64,000 nucleotides of DNA, taken from Anoxybacillus pushchinoensis (lineage in GTDB: Bacteria; Bacillota; Bacilli; Bacillales; Anoxybacillaceae). The stretch spans positions 1 through 64,000 of the forward strand of contig NZ_FOJQ01000005.1 of NCBI RefSeq assembly GCF_900111795.1, given 5' to 3'. A model generated the notes under the pieces. The model was not told the origin of the DNA, searched no databases, and saw nothing but the letters and a program-made list of their open reading frames with translations. Positions within the stretch are counted from its first letter, which is position 1. Each line of letters begins with the position of its first letter. The translations under genes and the position numbers were made by a program. Shown here piece by piece: positions 27,767-36,188 of the stretch.

Positions 27767-28702
27767 TCAGCATACATCTTCATTGCACACGCTTTTCATA
27801 AATTTAATTAACTCTTTCCTTCCCCGATCTTCTCCAAATACTGATTTTGAGATGACTCTGAGATCTTTAACTTGAAATTCCCTTTCAATATCCCTAATTA
27901 AGGATTGAATAGTAGTTTTGATTTTGTTTAAAGGTGTTTTAACAACTATATCTGAGTTTTCTCTTGACCATTTAATAATATATTCCCGTATATTATGGTG
28001 TACCTCACTTCTTATTTCAACATATGTGTTTGTGGCATGCCTAATTGCCCGATGACCTGCACAAGTTCGACTGCAAAACTTTTGTTTTGAAGTAATGATA
28101 ACTTTAAATATCTTTCCACACTCTTCACAAGTTCTGGTTTCTCTTGGCTTTTTTATTTTTCCTTTCTGAGCTAAACCTGACTTTTTTAATCCTTCCAACA
28201 TTCTTTGTTTTGCTATACCATTAGATAGCCATAAGCTTCTAGTATGCTCTCCTATTTTCTTTTTAGTTTCCTCGTCATGTTTTAAATTATAATGACCATT
28301 AAGTTCACCATAAGCGACTTTACTAATAGTGGTATTTTCTGATTTTATCCATTCCTCAATAGTTGATGTTAAAGAAAAAGGCAATGTTTTATACAAGTCA
28401 AGCAGCTCTTCATAAGAGATTAGTTCACACTTTATATGATGCTGTTCCTCAATAATATTCAATGCTTCTCTCGCATTCTTTTTTGCGTCTTTACTTCTCG
28501 ATTTAATTTCCACTATTTTAACAAGTTTTCCTTTTTGATCATATAAGAAGAAGTCGGGTTTATACAATTTATATCCAATATCAAATACACAATCTTCGTA
28601 GCTCCAAGGAATTGAGTGATGATCAAGATATTTGGCATACGCATATTCATATGAGCTCCGTAAATAATGTCCTTTATAAAAACCTGCATATCCCCTGTTC
28701 AT
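27767..28702 (-). CDS. PD-(D/E)XK-type homing endonuclease with NUMOD3-like and zinc-finger parts
   Basis: A 311-residue protein encoded inside the nrdJ group I intron. The N-terminus has the nuclease pattern E19 (SSYEYAY), P49-D50 (KPDFFLY) and E65-x-K67 (VEIKSRS). A NUMOD3-like DNA-binding segment follows (about 136-170, KHDEETKKKIGEH). Four cysteines, C192, C195, C210 and C214, form a likely zinc finger. It would cut intronless nrdJ alleles at the insertion site and so spread the intron. The ribosome site AAGGTGG precedes ATG 28702. The stretch looks more AT-rich than neighbouring genes. Its 3' end overlaps the intron's stem sequences. Cleavage activity is inferred. Confidence 0.82.
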   Translation of the reverse strand: MNRGYAGFYKGHYLRSSYEYAYAKYLDHHSIPWSYEDCVFDIGYKLYKPDFFLYDQKGKLVKIVEIKSRSKDAKKNAREALNIIEEQHHIKCELISYEELLDLYKTLPFSLTSTIEEWIKSENTTISKVAYGELNGHYNLKHDEETKKKIGEHTRSLWLSNGIAKQRMLEGLKKSGLAQKGKIKKPRETRTCEECGKIFKVIITSKQKFCSRTCAGHRAIRHATNTYVEIRSEVHHNIREYIIKWSRENSDIVVKTPLNKIKTTIQSLIRDIEREFQVKDLRVISKSVFGEDRGRKELIKFMKSVCNEDVC

Positions 28703-28890
28703 AACGCCACCTTAATTCTCTTTAAATACGAATAATAATTAAAGCGTGTGCAATGCTGCGGCCTCGTGGGTGGATTATATTCTGCTTTCGCAGGTTCACC
28801 ACCTATGCGTTGCCCCTGACTGAGTTTTTAGGCTCAGCCTTCGGTTCGGGTTAGCATCTCAGCCTCCCCGCTTAATTCCGCAGTTTTTTA
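28703..28890 (-). other. Intron 5' core region, upstream of the endonuclease gene
   Basis: This 190-nt non-coding part contains a GNRA-capped hairpin (CTGC-GAAA-GCAG) inside a GGTGG / CCACC stem, several GC-rich helices (AGGCTGAGCCT region) and CTCAGT, which could pair with GCTGAG at 27770-27765 as P7. These suit the P2-P7 core of a group I intron, but the exact helix assignment is not certain. Confidence 0.55.
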
Positions 28891-28906
28891 CGTGAGGCGA
28901 TTATTC

Positions 28907-30343
28907 ACCACACGGATTTGTTGCGACTACTTTTTGTCCGTACGCTCTTGCATTCGTCATGTCGTTGGCGTTGTCGATAAAGAAAATGCCTGGTTCTGCT
29001 GAATACGTTGCGCAAATGTTAATGAGCTTCCATAGCTCTCGCGCGCGAATTTTTCGATAGACGCGAACGCGATAGCCCATTTTCTCCCATTCGCGCACAT
29101 CGCCGACTTCGTGCCATTTTTCGTTGTAGATGCGCATTTCTTCTTCCGAATACGTCTCAACATCTGGAAAGCGCAATTCGTATTCTTCATCGTTTTCTAC
29201 TGCCTGCATAAACTCTTTCGTTAAGCAAACAGAAATGTTCGCTCCTGTTAAAAAGTCCGGATTGTGCACGCTATACGTACCGCCTGTCCGCAACTTTTCT
29301 TCCGCGTCTTTAATAATTTTTTCGCTAAAACCCCCGTATCCTGGGATGTTTTTATAGTTGACGATTCCTTGATACATCGCGCGCTCTTGTTCAGTAAGTG
29401 GCGTAAATTTTAATTTTTCTCTCGCTGCTTTTTGAATGCCTTCATCCTCTGTATTTTCAAGCAAGTAGCGCAAAATGCGCGGATTTTGCATTTTTGAAAT
29501 AATAAATTCAATAATGTCCGGATGCCAATCGGCTAGCATAATCATTTGAGCGCCACGGCGCGAGCCACCTTGTTCGACAAGATGGGTTAATTTCGCGATG
29601 TCGTCAAGCCATGATACGGATCCGGACGATTTTCCGTTCACTCCGCGCGCGAGTGTGTTACGTGGACGAAGGGTAGAACCGTTCGTTCCTACACCACCGC
29701 CCCGGCTCATGATTTCCATCACCTGTTTGCGATGTTCAGAAATGCCTTCGCGCGAATCTTTCACAAATGGCATAACATAACAGTTAAAGTACGTCACTTC
29801 TGTTCCAGAACCTGCACCGTACAATACGCGACCAGCTGGAACAAAATTAAGGTTGACGAGCTGTTCATAAAATTTTTCAAACCACTCTTGCCGCTTTTCT
29901 TCTGTTTGTTCCACCGCAGCGAGCCCGGTTGCGTTCCGCTTCGCAATTTGTTCATAATAAATTTCTAACGGCTTTTCAATGACATCGAGGGAGCGAACAA
30001 CGATCCCTGTTTTCGCCTCTTCTCCTTCCAACACATGGCGATACTCTTCCTCAACAAGTACATGCGCCTTTTTCTTTTCCCAGTCAAGCTCGACAATAAA
30101 TCCAAGACCACGCGCCGGAAACTTCGGATCTTCCTTTACCGTCAAAACGACAAAATCACCGACGCTTAGCGTCAACTTTTCCGTATCCTTGAACGAATAA
30201 CGATCGAGCATAACTAAACGTGACACACCTTTATATGTAATGTGCATCTCAGAAGTAATTGGGTGCACTTGCGGAAACAGGCGAATGTCTTCGTTCAACT
30301 TGTCCACATTCACCATCATTTTTTCAGAAAACGCAACCGTCAT
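28907..30343 (-). CDS. nrdJ: B12-dependent (class II) ribonucleotide reductase, 5' exon
   Basis: This exon encodes residues 1-479 and ends with NPCG, one codon before the catalytic Glu. It includes the NrdJ core with GAGSGTEVTYFNCYVMP (the first redox Cys) and SRGGGVGTNGSTLRPR. The thiyl-radical Cys is C478. Without splicing, translation runs one codon into the intron (GAA) and stops at TAA, giving a 480-residue fragment that lacks the 374-residue C-terminal part. Upstream are two NrdR-box-like repeats and TTGACT/TTGACA -35 boxes. The gene lies between lipM and the splB remnant, a position where B. subtilis has no such gene. Confidence 0.93.
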
Positions 30344-30417
30344 GTTTACCTCTCCTCTACCAACATAATCTTACTACATTAAACTACCATATATCGACAA
30401 CAAGAATCAATAAAAAA

Positions 30418-30464
30418 ATCAATATGTAGTACGATTTTTTACAAAACACATACTACATATTGAT
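30418..30464 (-). promoter_or_regulatory. Paired NrdR-box-like repeats upstream of nrdJ
   Basis: Two 14-bp arms (ATCAATATGTAGTA, 30418-30431, and TACTACATATTGAT, 30451-30464) face each other across 19 bp, with centres 33 bp apart, about three helical turns. Each resembles the NrdR box (ACACTATATATAGTGT, about 10 of 16). The arrangement fits ribonucleotide-reductase control by NrdR. The pair can also form one hairpin followed by T7 on the minus strand, so an attenuator is an alternative. Confidence 0.5.
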
Positions 30465-30494
30465 AATTAAGTCAAGTGTTTTTTTGTTTGTCAA
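30447..30494 (-). promoter_or_regulatory. Promoter region of nrdJ
   Basis: Two candidate -35 boxes, TTGACA (30494-30489) with CTTAAT 17 bp downstream and TTGACT (30475-30470) with TATGTG 17 bp downstream. The second overlaps the upstream NrdR-like repeat, which would allow repression. Confidence 0.4.
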
Positions 30495-30503
30495 GAGGAA
30501 AAT

Positions 30504-31340
30504 TTACCGTTTAAAATTCCATTCATCCGTTTCATATTTATTCCTTGCCAATTGCTGAACGTAAGAAAGCTCATCATCGGTTAATTCGTACCGCTCAAGC
30601 TGAATGTTCAAACCTTTTTCAAAACCTTTAAAAAATGCTTCTTTCGCCTCATCGATTGTCACGTTGCGCCCCGTTAACTCGTTGATGGCGACCGCCTTAT
30701 GTTTAAAATTTTGTCGCAATCTCTCTTTAACCCGCTCATTCGGATATTTAAACAAACGAAACAGCATCTCCTCGTCTAAATCCAATAAAATGGAGCCATG
30801 CTGTAAAATGACGCCTTTTTGTCGCGTTTGTGCGCTCCCTGCCACTTTTCTTCCTTCGACGACGAGCTCATACCAAGAAGGAGCATCGAAGCAAACGGCC
30901 GAACGTGGGTTTTTCAAATCCGCTTTTTCTTCTTCTGTTTTCGGTACAGCAAAATACGCATCAAGGCCCAAAAAGCGAAAACCTTCTAAAATGCCTTGCG
31001 AAATGACGCGATACGCTTCCGTCACCGTTTGTGGCATGGCTGGATGCGCCTCTGACACAATCACGCTATACGTCAACTCTCGATCGTGAAGCACGCCCCG
31101 TCCACCTGTTGGCCGTCTGACAAAGCCAAGTCCATACGTCTTTACTGCTTCCATATCGATTTCTTTTTCAACTTTTTGAAAATATCCAATTGAAAGCGTC
31201 GGTGGATTCCAACCGTAAAAACGGATCGTCGGCGGAATTTTCCCTTCACTATGCCATTCCAATAGCGCCTCATCAAGCGCCATGTTAAACGCTGGGGAAC
31301 AATTGCCTGAGTCAATGAATCGCCATACTTCTTTTTCCAT
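30504..31340 (-). CDS. lipM: Octanoyl-[acyl carrier protein] transferase LipM
   Basis: A 278-residue protein of the lipoate ligase/octanoyltransferase fold. [18 protein letters not shown] and [22 protein letters not shown] are visible. The catalytic Cys is in [12 protein letters not shown]. It moves octanoyl groups from ACP to GcvH, starting lipoate assembly. Functionally it fits the glycine cleavage operon 1.4 kb away, which needs lipoylated GcvH. It has its own promoter. Confidence 0.95.
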   Translation of the reverse strand: MEKEVWRFIDSGNCSPAFNMALDEALLEWHSEGKIPPTIRFYGWNPPTLSIGYFQKVEKEIDMEAVKTYGLGFVRRPTGGRGVLHDRELTYSVIVSEAHPAMPQTVTEAYRVISQGILEGFRFLGLDAYFAVPKTEEEKADLKNPRSAVCFDAPSWYELVVEGRKVAGSAQTRQKGVILQHGSILLDLDEEMLFRLFKYPNERVKERLRQNFKHKAVAINELTGRNVTIDEAKEAFFKGFEKGLNIQLERYELTDDELSYVQQLARNKYETDEWNFKR

Positions 31341-31364
31341 CTACCCCACCCTTTCCTCTATCAT

Positions 31365-31393
31365 TTTATAGTGTACCAAACGTCATAAGTCAA
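31365..31393 (-). promoter_or_regulatory. Sigma-A promoter of lipM
   Basis: TTGACT (31393-31388) and TATAAA (31370-31365) on the minus strand, with 17-bp spacing, 25 bp before the lipM start. Confidence 0.65.
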
Positions 31394-31404
31394 TGGAAAA
31401 TGCT

Positions 31405-31433
31405 TTGCTTCTTGTCCAAAACATTTATATAAT
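31405..31433 (+). promoter_or_regulatory. Sigma-A promoter of yqhL
   Basis: TTGCTT (31405-31410) and TATAAT (31428-31433) separated by 17 bp. It diverges from the lipM promoter with 11 bp between the -35 boxes. Confidence 0.65.
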
Positions 31434-31467
31434 AGACGTGGCAACGATGAAAAAAAGGAGGGGCATC

Positions 31468-31839
31468 ATGACAACGGTTCTTATTATTCTCGGAGCAATT
31501 ATTGTGTACGCGGTCATTACATACTTTTACCAAAAGAAAATTGTTACGACGCTTACGGAAGAAGAATTTCGGGCCGGCTACCGAAAAGCACAACTCATCG
31601 ACGTACGTGAACCAGATGAATATGCTGCTGGTCATATTTTAGGGGCGCGCAATATTCCGCTTTCACAGCTTCGTTTGCGCATGAAGGAATTGCGTAAAGA
31701 TCAACCGATTTATTTATATTGCCAAAGCGGACTCCGCAGTGGCCGCGCTGCCCAAATGCTATACCGAAAAGGATATCGTGACTTATACCACTTAAAAGGT
31801 GGCTTCAAAATGTGGACAGGAAAAGTGAAGAAAAAATAA
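31468..31839 (+). CDS. yqhL: Membrane-anchored rhodanese-like protein YqhL
   Basis: A 123-residue protein with one N-terminal membrane helix (about 2-19) and a rhodanese domain. The catalytic Cys is in YLYCQSGLRSGRAA, and LIDVREPDEY and GHILGARNIP are present. It could carry persulfide sulfur near the membrane. The start at 31468 follows AAAGGAGGGG; an upstream ATG at 31393 lacks a ribosome site and overlaps the promoter. Confidence 0.9.
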   Translation: MTTVLIILGAIIVYAVITYFYQKKIVTTLTEEEFRAGYRKAQLIDVREPDEYAAGHILGARNIPLSQLRLRMKELRKDQPIYLYCQSGLRSGRAAQMLYRKGYRDLYHLKGGFKMWTGKVKKK

Positions 31840-31867
31840 GGTGCCAAGCATTTTTGCTTGGCACCTT
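31838..31867. terminator. Bidirectional terminator between yqhL and gcvPB
   Basis: A perfect 13-bp stem AAGGTGCCAAGCA / TGCTTGGCACCTT with a TTTT loop and flanking T-runs. Confidence 0.9.
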
Positions 31868-33320
31868 ATTTTTGATAGCGTAAAATGGGCTTGCGGGCAG
31901 CGGTTGTTTCATCTAGACGTTTCACAACCGTTGTATGAGGCGCTTCTTGAACGATTTCCGGCGTTTCCTCCGCTTCTTTTGCGATTTGAATCATCGCATC
32001 AACGAAGGCATCGAGCGTTTCTTTAGACTCGGTTTCTGTCGGCTCGATCATCATGCACTCTTCAACGATCAACGGGAAGTAAATCGTCGGCGGATGATAT
32101 CCGAAATCAAGCAAACGCTTGGCGATATCAAGCGTGCGCACTCCTAATTTCTTTTGTCGCTTGCCTGACAAGACAAATTCGTGTTTGCAATGACGGTTGT
32201 ATGGCAAATCGTAATATTCCGCTAAGCGGCGCATCATGTAGTTTGCGTTTAATACCGCATATTCTGTTACAGCCTTTAAGCCGTCCGGGCCCATCGAGCG
32301 AATGTACGTATAGGCGCGAACGTTAATGCCGAAGTTGCCATAAAACGGCTTCACACGTCCGATCGCTTGTGGTCTGTCATAGTCGAAATAGTAGCCGTTT
32401 TCTCCTTTTTCGACTGTTGGCTTTGGTAAAAATGGAATGAGCTCAGCCTTCACACCAACTGGACCTGAACCGGGGCCACCACCACCATGCGGACCGGTAA
32501 ATGTTTTATGAAGGTTTAAATGCACGACATCAAAACCCATGTCCCCTGGTCTTGCTTTACTTAACACCGCGTTTAAATTCGCACCGTCATAGTACAACTT
32601 GCCACCTGCAGCATGCACGATTTCTGCCATTTCTAAAATGTTTTCTTCAAATAATCCGAGCGTGTTTGGGTTTGTAAGCATGAGTGCTGCTGTATCCGGG
32701 CCGACAACGCGACGTAAATCGTCTAAATCAACGAGCCCTTCTTCTGTCGATTTGACCGTGACCGTTTCAAATCCCGCCACCGTTGCTGAAGCAGGGTTTG
32801 TTCCATGGGCTGTATCAGGGACGATGACTTTCGTTCGGTTGTAATCACCGTTTGCTTCATGATAGGCACGAATCATCATAAGCCCTGTCCATTCGCCATG
32901 CGCGCCAGCTGCTGGTTGCAACGTCACCGCATCCATACCGGTAATTTCTTTCAAATGTTCCTGTAAGTCATACATTAATTCAAGTGCCCCTTGTACCGTT
33001 TCTTCCGGCTGAAGCGGATGAATGTGGGCAAATCCAGCAAAACGGGCAACATTTTCGTTTATTTTCGGGTTATATTTCATCGTACAAGACCCAAGCGGAT
33101 AGAAGCCAGAATCGACTCCATGATTGCGTTTGGATAACGCTGTATAATGGCGCATAATGTCAAGCTCTGATACTTCTGGGAGGTCTGCTGCTTCTTGGCG
33201 AATGTAATCGTTTGGAATCACTTGTGCGACGTCGATCGCCGGTACATCTAGCTCGGGCAAGCTGTACCCTATGCGTCCTGGCTTGCTTAACTCAAAAATA
33301 AGCGGTTGGTCTTTATGCAT
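31866..33320 (-). CDS. gcvPB: Glycine dehydrogenase (decarboxylating) subunit 2
   Basis: A 484-residue PLP enzyme half. The PLP Lys lies in [17 protein letters not shown]. With GcvPA it forms the P-protein, which decarboxylates glycine and passes aminomethyl to lipoyl-GcvH. It overlaps gcvPA by 8 bp, implying translational coupling. Last gene of the operon. Confidence 0.97.
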   Translation of the reverse strand: MHKDQPLIFELSKPGRIGYSLPELDVPAIDVAQVIPNDYIRQEAADLPEVSELDIMRHYTALSKRNHGVDSGFYPLGSCTMKYNPKINENVARFAGFAHIHPLQPEETVQGALELMYDLQEHLKEITGMDAVTLQPAAGAHGEWTGLMMIRAYHEANGDYNRTKVIVPDTAHGTNPASATVAGFETVTVKSTEEGLVDLDDLRRVVGPDTAALMLTNPNTLGLFEENILEMAEIVHAAGGKLYYDGANLNAVLSKARPGDMGFDVVHLNLHKTFTGPHGGGGPGSGPVGVKAELIPFLPKPTVEKGENGYYFDYDRPQAIGRVKPFYGNFGINVRAYTYIRSMGPDGLKAVTEYAVLNANYMMRRLAEYYDLPYNRHCKHEFVLSGKRQKKLGVRTLDIAKRLLDFGYHPPTIYFPLIVEECMMIEPTETESKETLDAFVDAMIQIAKEAEETPEIVQEAPHTTVVKRLDETTAARKPILRYQK

Positions 33321-34659
33321 GATAATCCCCCAATTCTTTTACAAGCATGTCAATTTCTTCTTTCGTCCGCAATTCCGTTACCGCAATTAACATACAATGT
33401 TGCAGTTCCGCATAATCACGACCAAGGTCATAGCCTCCGATGATTCCTTTCTCCAATAGCTTTTTATTTACTTCTGCTACCGGTTTGCTTAGACGGACGA
33501 CAAACTCATTGAAAAACGGCCCTGAAAACACGACATGAAAACCAGCGTTTACGAATGCTTCTTTCGCATAGTGCGCTTTTTGAATGTTCATCGTCGCCAT
33601 TTCTTTGACGCCACGTTTGCCGAGGGCGGTCATGGCTACCGATGCAGCAAGCGCATTTAACGCTTGGTTAGAGCAAATATTTGATGTTGCTTTATCGCGA
33701 CGAATGTGTTGTTCGCGCGCTTGTAACGTCAACACAAAACCACGGCGGCCTTCTTCATCTGTCGTTTGTCCAACGAGACGCCCTGGAATTTTGCGCATGA
33801 GCGCCGATTTTACTGCAAAATAACCGCAATGCGGACCGCCAAATTGCGTTGGAATACCAAAGACTTGTGCATCGCCAACAACGATGTCTGCCCCGAACTG
33901 ACCAGGTGGTGTCAATATTCCTAGAGCAAGCGGATTGCTTGCGACAACAAACATTCCTTTATGTGCATGAGCGATTGGCTCAATGTCCTTTAACGGTTCA
34001 ATTTGCCCAAAAAAGTTCGGATATTGTACGATGACACATGCCACATCTTCATCCATCTCTTCTTGTAGCACTCTAATATTTGTCACACCGTTTTCATACG
34101 GAATTTCTACCACTTCTAACCCCGAACCTTTGGCGTATGTTTTCACAACCTCGCGATATTCTGGATGCACTGCGCTAGATAACAACACTTTTTTCTTTTT
34201 CGTATGCGCGGCGCTTAATAACGCAGCTTCAGCTAGCGCCGTTCCGCCATCATACATCGATGAATTCGCGACATCCATACCCGTCAGCTCACAAATCATC
34301 GTTTGATATTCAAAAATGGCTTGTAGCTCACCTTGCGAAATTTCCGGTTGATACGGCGTATACGCAGTATAAAATTCTGAACGTGAAATAACGTGATCAA
34401 CGATCGTTGGAATATAGTGATCGTACACCCCTGCACCTAAAAATGAAGGATGCGTCTTAATATCGACGTTTTTCGCAGCAAGCGCCATGAGTTCTTTCAT
34501 TAACTCCGGCTCTGATTTGGCTCGCTTAATGTTATACTCCCCTTGAAAACGGACGCTTTCAGGGATATCTGCAAACAGTTCATCAATGGACTGTACCCCG
34601 ATCGTTTGTAGCATTTGTTGTTTATCTTCTTCCGTCATTGGCAAATAACGATGAAGCAT
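33313..34659 (-). CDS. gcvPA: Glycine dehydrogenase (decarboxylating) subunit 1
   Basis: A 448-residue fold-type I PLP-enzyme subunit that lacks the PLP Lys, as normal for the A half. [12 protein letters not shown] and [20 protein letters not shown] are family hallmarks. It forms a heterodimer with GcvPB and is the second gene of the riboswitch-controlled operon. Confidence 0.97.
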   Translation of the reverse strand: MLHRYLPMTEEDKQQMLQTIGVQSIDELFADIPESVRFQGEYNIKRAKSEPELMKELMALAAKNVDIKTHPSFLGAGVYDHYIPTIVDHVISRSEFYTAYTPYQPEISQGELQAIFEYQTMICELTGMDVANSSMYDGGTALAEAALLSAAHTKKKKVLLSSAVHPEYREVVKTYAKGSGLEVVEIPYENGVTNIRVLQEEMDEDVACVIVQYPNFFGQIEPLKDIEPIAHAHKGMFVVASNPLALGILTPPGQFGADIVVGDAQVFGIPTQFGGPHCGYFAVKSALMRKIPGRLVGQTTDEEGRRGFVLTLQAREQHIRRDKATSNICSNQALNALAASVAMTALGKRGVKEMATMNIQKAHYAKEAFVNAGFHVVFSGPFFNEFVVRLSKPVAEVNKKLLEKGIIGGYDLGRDYAELQHCMLIAVTELRTKEEIDMLVKELGDYHA

Positions 34660-34676
34660 GACTCTCTCTCCTCACA

Positions 34677-35771
34677 TTATTTTGTGCGCTTATAAAACGG
34701 TGTCGCCACCACTTTCGCTTTTAATCGTTTTCCGCGAATATCGACTTCCACTTCTGTATGAAGCGCGGTATATGTTGTTGAAAGCAGTGCTAAACCGATA
34801 TTTTTTTTCAACGTTGGCGATTGCGTTCCTGTCGTCACGACCCCAACTTGTTCTCCGTTTACATATACCGCATATCCGTGACGCGGAATGCCTTTGTCAA
34901 TCATTTCAATACCGACGAGCTTGCGTGCCGTTCCTTCTTCCTTTTGTTTTTTCAATACTTCTTTTCCGAAAAAGTCGACGTCTTTATTCGTTTTGACCGC
35001 AAATCCAAGCCCAGCTTCAATCGGCGTAATGTCACTTGCCAACTCTTGCCCATAAAGCGGTAAGCACGCTTCAAAGCGAAGCGTATCACGCGCACCAAGT
35101 CCGCACGGAATTACCCCTTCTTCTCTTCCTGCCTCTAAAATGGTGCGCCAAACGGTTTGCGCATCTTCTGCCCGACAATATATCTCAAATCCATCTTCCC
35201 CTGTATATCCTGTCCGCGATACGAGCGCTTCAACCCCGGCAACACGTATACCATCAGCAAAAGAGAAAAATTTCATTGCAGACAAATCAGTAGCTGTTAA
35301 TGTTTGTAATACTTTCTCAGCAAGCGGTCCTTGAAGCGCTAATTGTGCGATATCGTCGGAAACGTTGACGACTTCCACATCACCAAATACATGCTCCTGA
35401 AGCCATGCAAAGTCTTTTTCAATATTTGCAGCATTCACTACAAGGAGATAATGATCGTCCGCCTTTTTATAAATCAACAAATCATCAACCGTTCCGCCAT
35501 CTTCATAACACATGAGCGTATATTGGGTGCGACCGTCCGTTAATTTGGCAACATCGTTTGTCATCATTTTTTGTAAAAAAGGAAGACTATCCTTCCCCTT
35601 CACTTCAAATTCGCCCATATGTGACACGTCAAATAATCCTGCTTTCGTCCTTACTGCCTCATGTTCTTCTTTAATGCTTGAAAACTGCACCGGCAATTCC
35701 CAACCACCGAAATCAATCGTTTTTGCGCCATGCTCTACGTACAAAGGAAATAACGGCGTTCTTTTTAACAT
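34677..35771 (-). CDS. gcvT: Glycine cleavage system T protein (aminomethyltransferase)
   Basis: A 364-residue enzyme. It takes the aminomethyl group from GcvH to tetrahydrofolate, yielding methylene-THF and ammonia. [15 protein letters not shown], the catalytic Asp region MMTNDVAKL, and [12 protein letters not shown] are visible. It is first in gcvT-gcvPA-gcvPB. The AAGGAGGGAGC ribosome site is clear and lies just after the riboswitch terminator. Confidence 0.97.
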   Translation of the reverse strand: MLKRTPLFPLYVEHGAKTIDFGGWELPVQFSSIKEEHEAVRTKAGLFDVSHMGEFEVKGKDSLPFLQKMMTNDVAKLTDGRTQYTLMCYEDGGTVDDLLIYKKADDHYLLVVNAANIEKDFAWLQEHVFGDVEVVNVSDDIAQLALQGPLAEKVLQTLTATDLSAMKFFSFADGIRVAGVEALVSRTGYTGEDGFEIYCRAEDAQTVWRTILEAGREEGVIPCGLGARDTLRFEACLPLYGQELASDITPIEAGLGFAVKTNKDVDFFGKEVLKKQKEEGTARKLVGIEMIDKGIPRHGYAVYVNGEQVGVVTTGTQSPTLKKNIGLALLSTTYTALHTEVEVDIRGKRLKAKVVATPFYKRTK

Positions 35772-35790
35772 ATGCTCCCTCCTTGTTCAT

Positions 35791-35996
35791 AAAAAAAGAC
35801 AGACGACCCCCATATTGTCATATGGTAGTCTCTGTCCTTTCACCTGAAAGTTTCCCTATATGCATAGGTGTCCTCGTGGGTGGTTCACATGCGTGAACGC
35901 TCTCCAGAGCCGCGTCAAACAAGAGTTCTTTTGCCTGAGAGATTCGTGTTTCCACTTGCTCCTTCGGCGCTACATCTCGTAGTCTCTCCCCTTGTT
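35791..35996 (-). promoter_or_regulatory. Tandem glycine riboswitch with terminator, upstream of gcvT
   Basis: Two glycine aptamers occur in tandem on the minus strand. The first contains GGGGAGAGAC...CGCCGAAGGAGCAA...TCTCAGGCAAAAG (about 35996-35918). The second contains GCTCTGGAGAG...CACC-GAGG-GCA-like core...AACTTTCAGGTGAAAGGACAGAG (about 35911-35829). A hairpin ending in T7 (about 35830-35791) then forms the terminator. High glycine is expected to prevent termination and turn the gcv genes on. Confidence 0.92.
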
Positions 35997-36188
35997 ATCA
36001 TCCGCCTGTATACAATTGTCTTCCTTGTGCCAAACTACACGTAAACGTATAAATAAAATAATTTTACAAACTTTCTTACGTTTTTTATTATCTTATAACT
36101 TCTCGTTTGTCGCAACATCTTTTTATAAATAAAATACGTAAATTAAACAAAGTTTAAACAAAAAATGTTCGGAAAATGAGGGATAATT
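35997..36188. other. AT-rich intergenic region between riboswitch and yqhH
   Basis: It should hold the divergent promoters of the gcv operon and yqhH. A TATACA hexamer with a TTGGCA about 15 bp upstream (minus strand, near 36010-36035) is a weak gcv candidate. No strong consensus promoter was seen for yqhH. Its ribosome site is ATGAGGGA. Confidence 0.35.

Larger units (their letters stand above)
27707..28906 (-). mobile_element. Group I intron in nrdJ (1200 nt)
   Basis: The nrdJ exons are separated by exactly 1200 nt. The 5' exon ends in U (28907) and the intron ends in G (27707), the group I rule. A P1 helix is visible: exon CGTGTGGT (28914-28907) pairs with internal guide GCCTCACG (28898-28891), with a terminal U-G pair, one U-U mismatch and an 8-nt loop. 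Near the 3' end are two hairpins like P9 and P9.1 (27744-27765 and 27720-27741). A perfect 15-bp inverted repeat (27781-27795 / 28741-28755) encloses the endonuclease gene, like an extended P8. AAGATGTATGCTGAG after it resembles J8/7-P7'. P3-P7 were not fully resolved by eye. Confidence 0.88.

Noticed and set aside
26582-30343. nrdJ as a pseudogene or a frameshifted gene with an inserted foreign gene
   Set aside because: The exons join in phase without loss of any residue of the NPCGEQPL region, and the spacer has group I splice-site rules and a P1 helix, so an intron is the better explanation.
31393-31467. An N-terminal extension of YqhL from ATG 31393
   Set aside because: It overlaps the promoter and has no ribosome site, whereas ATG 31468 follows AAAGGAGGGG.
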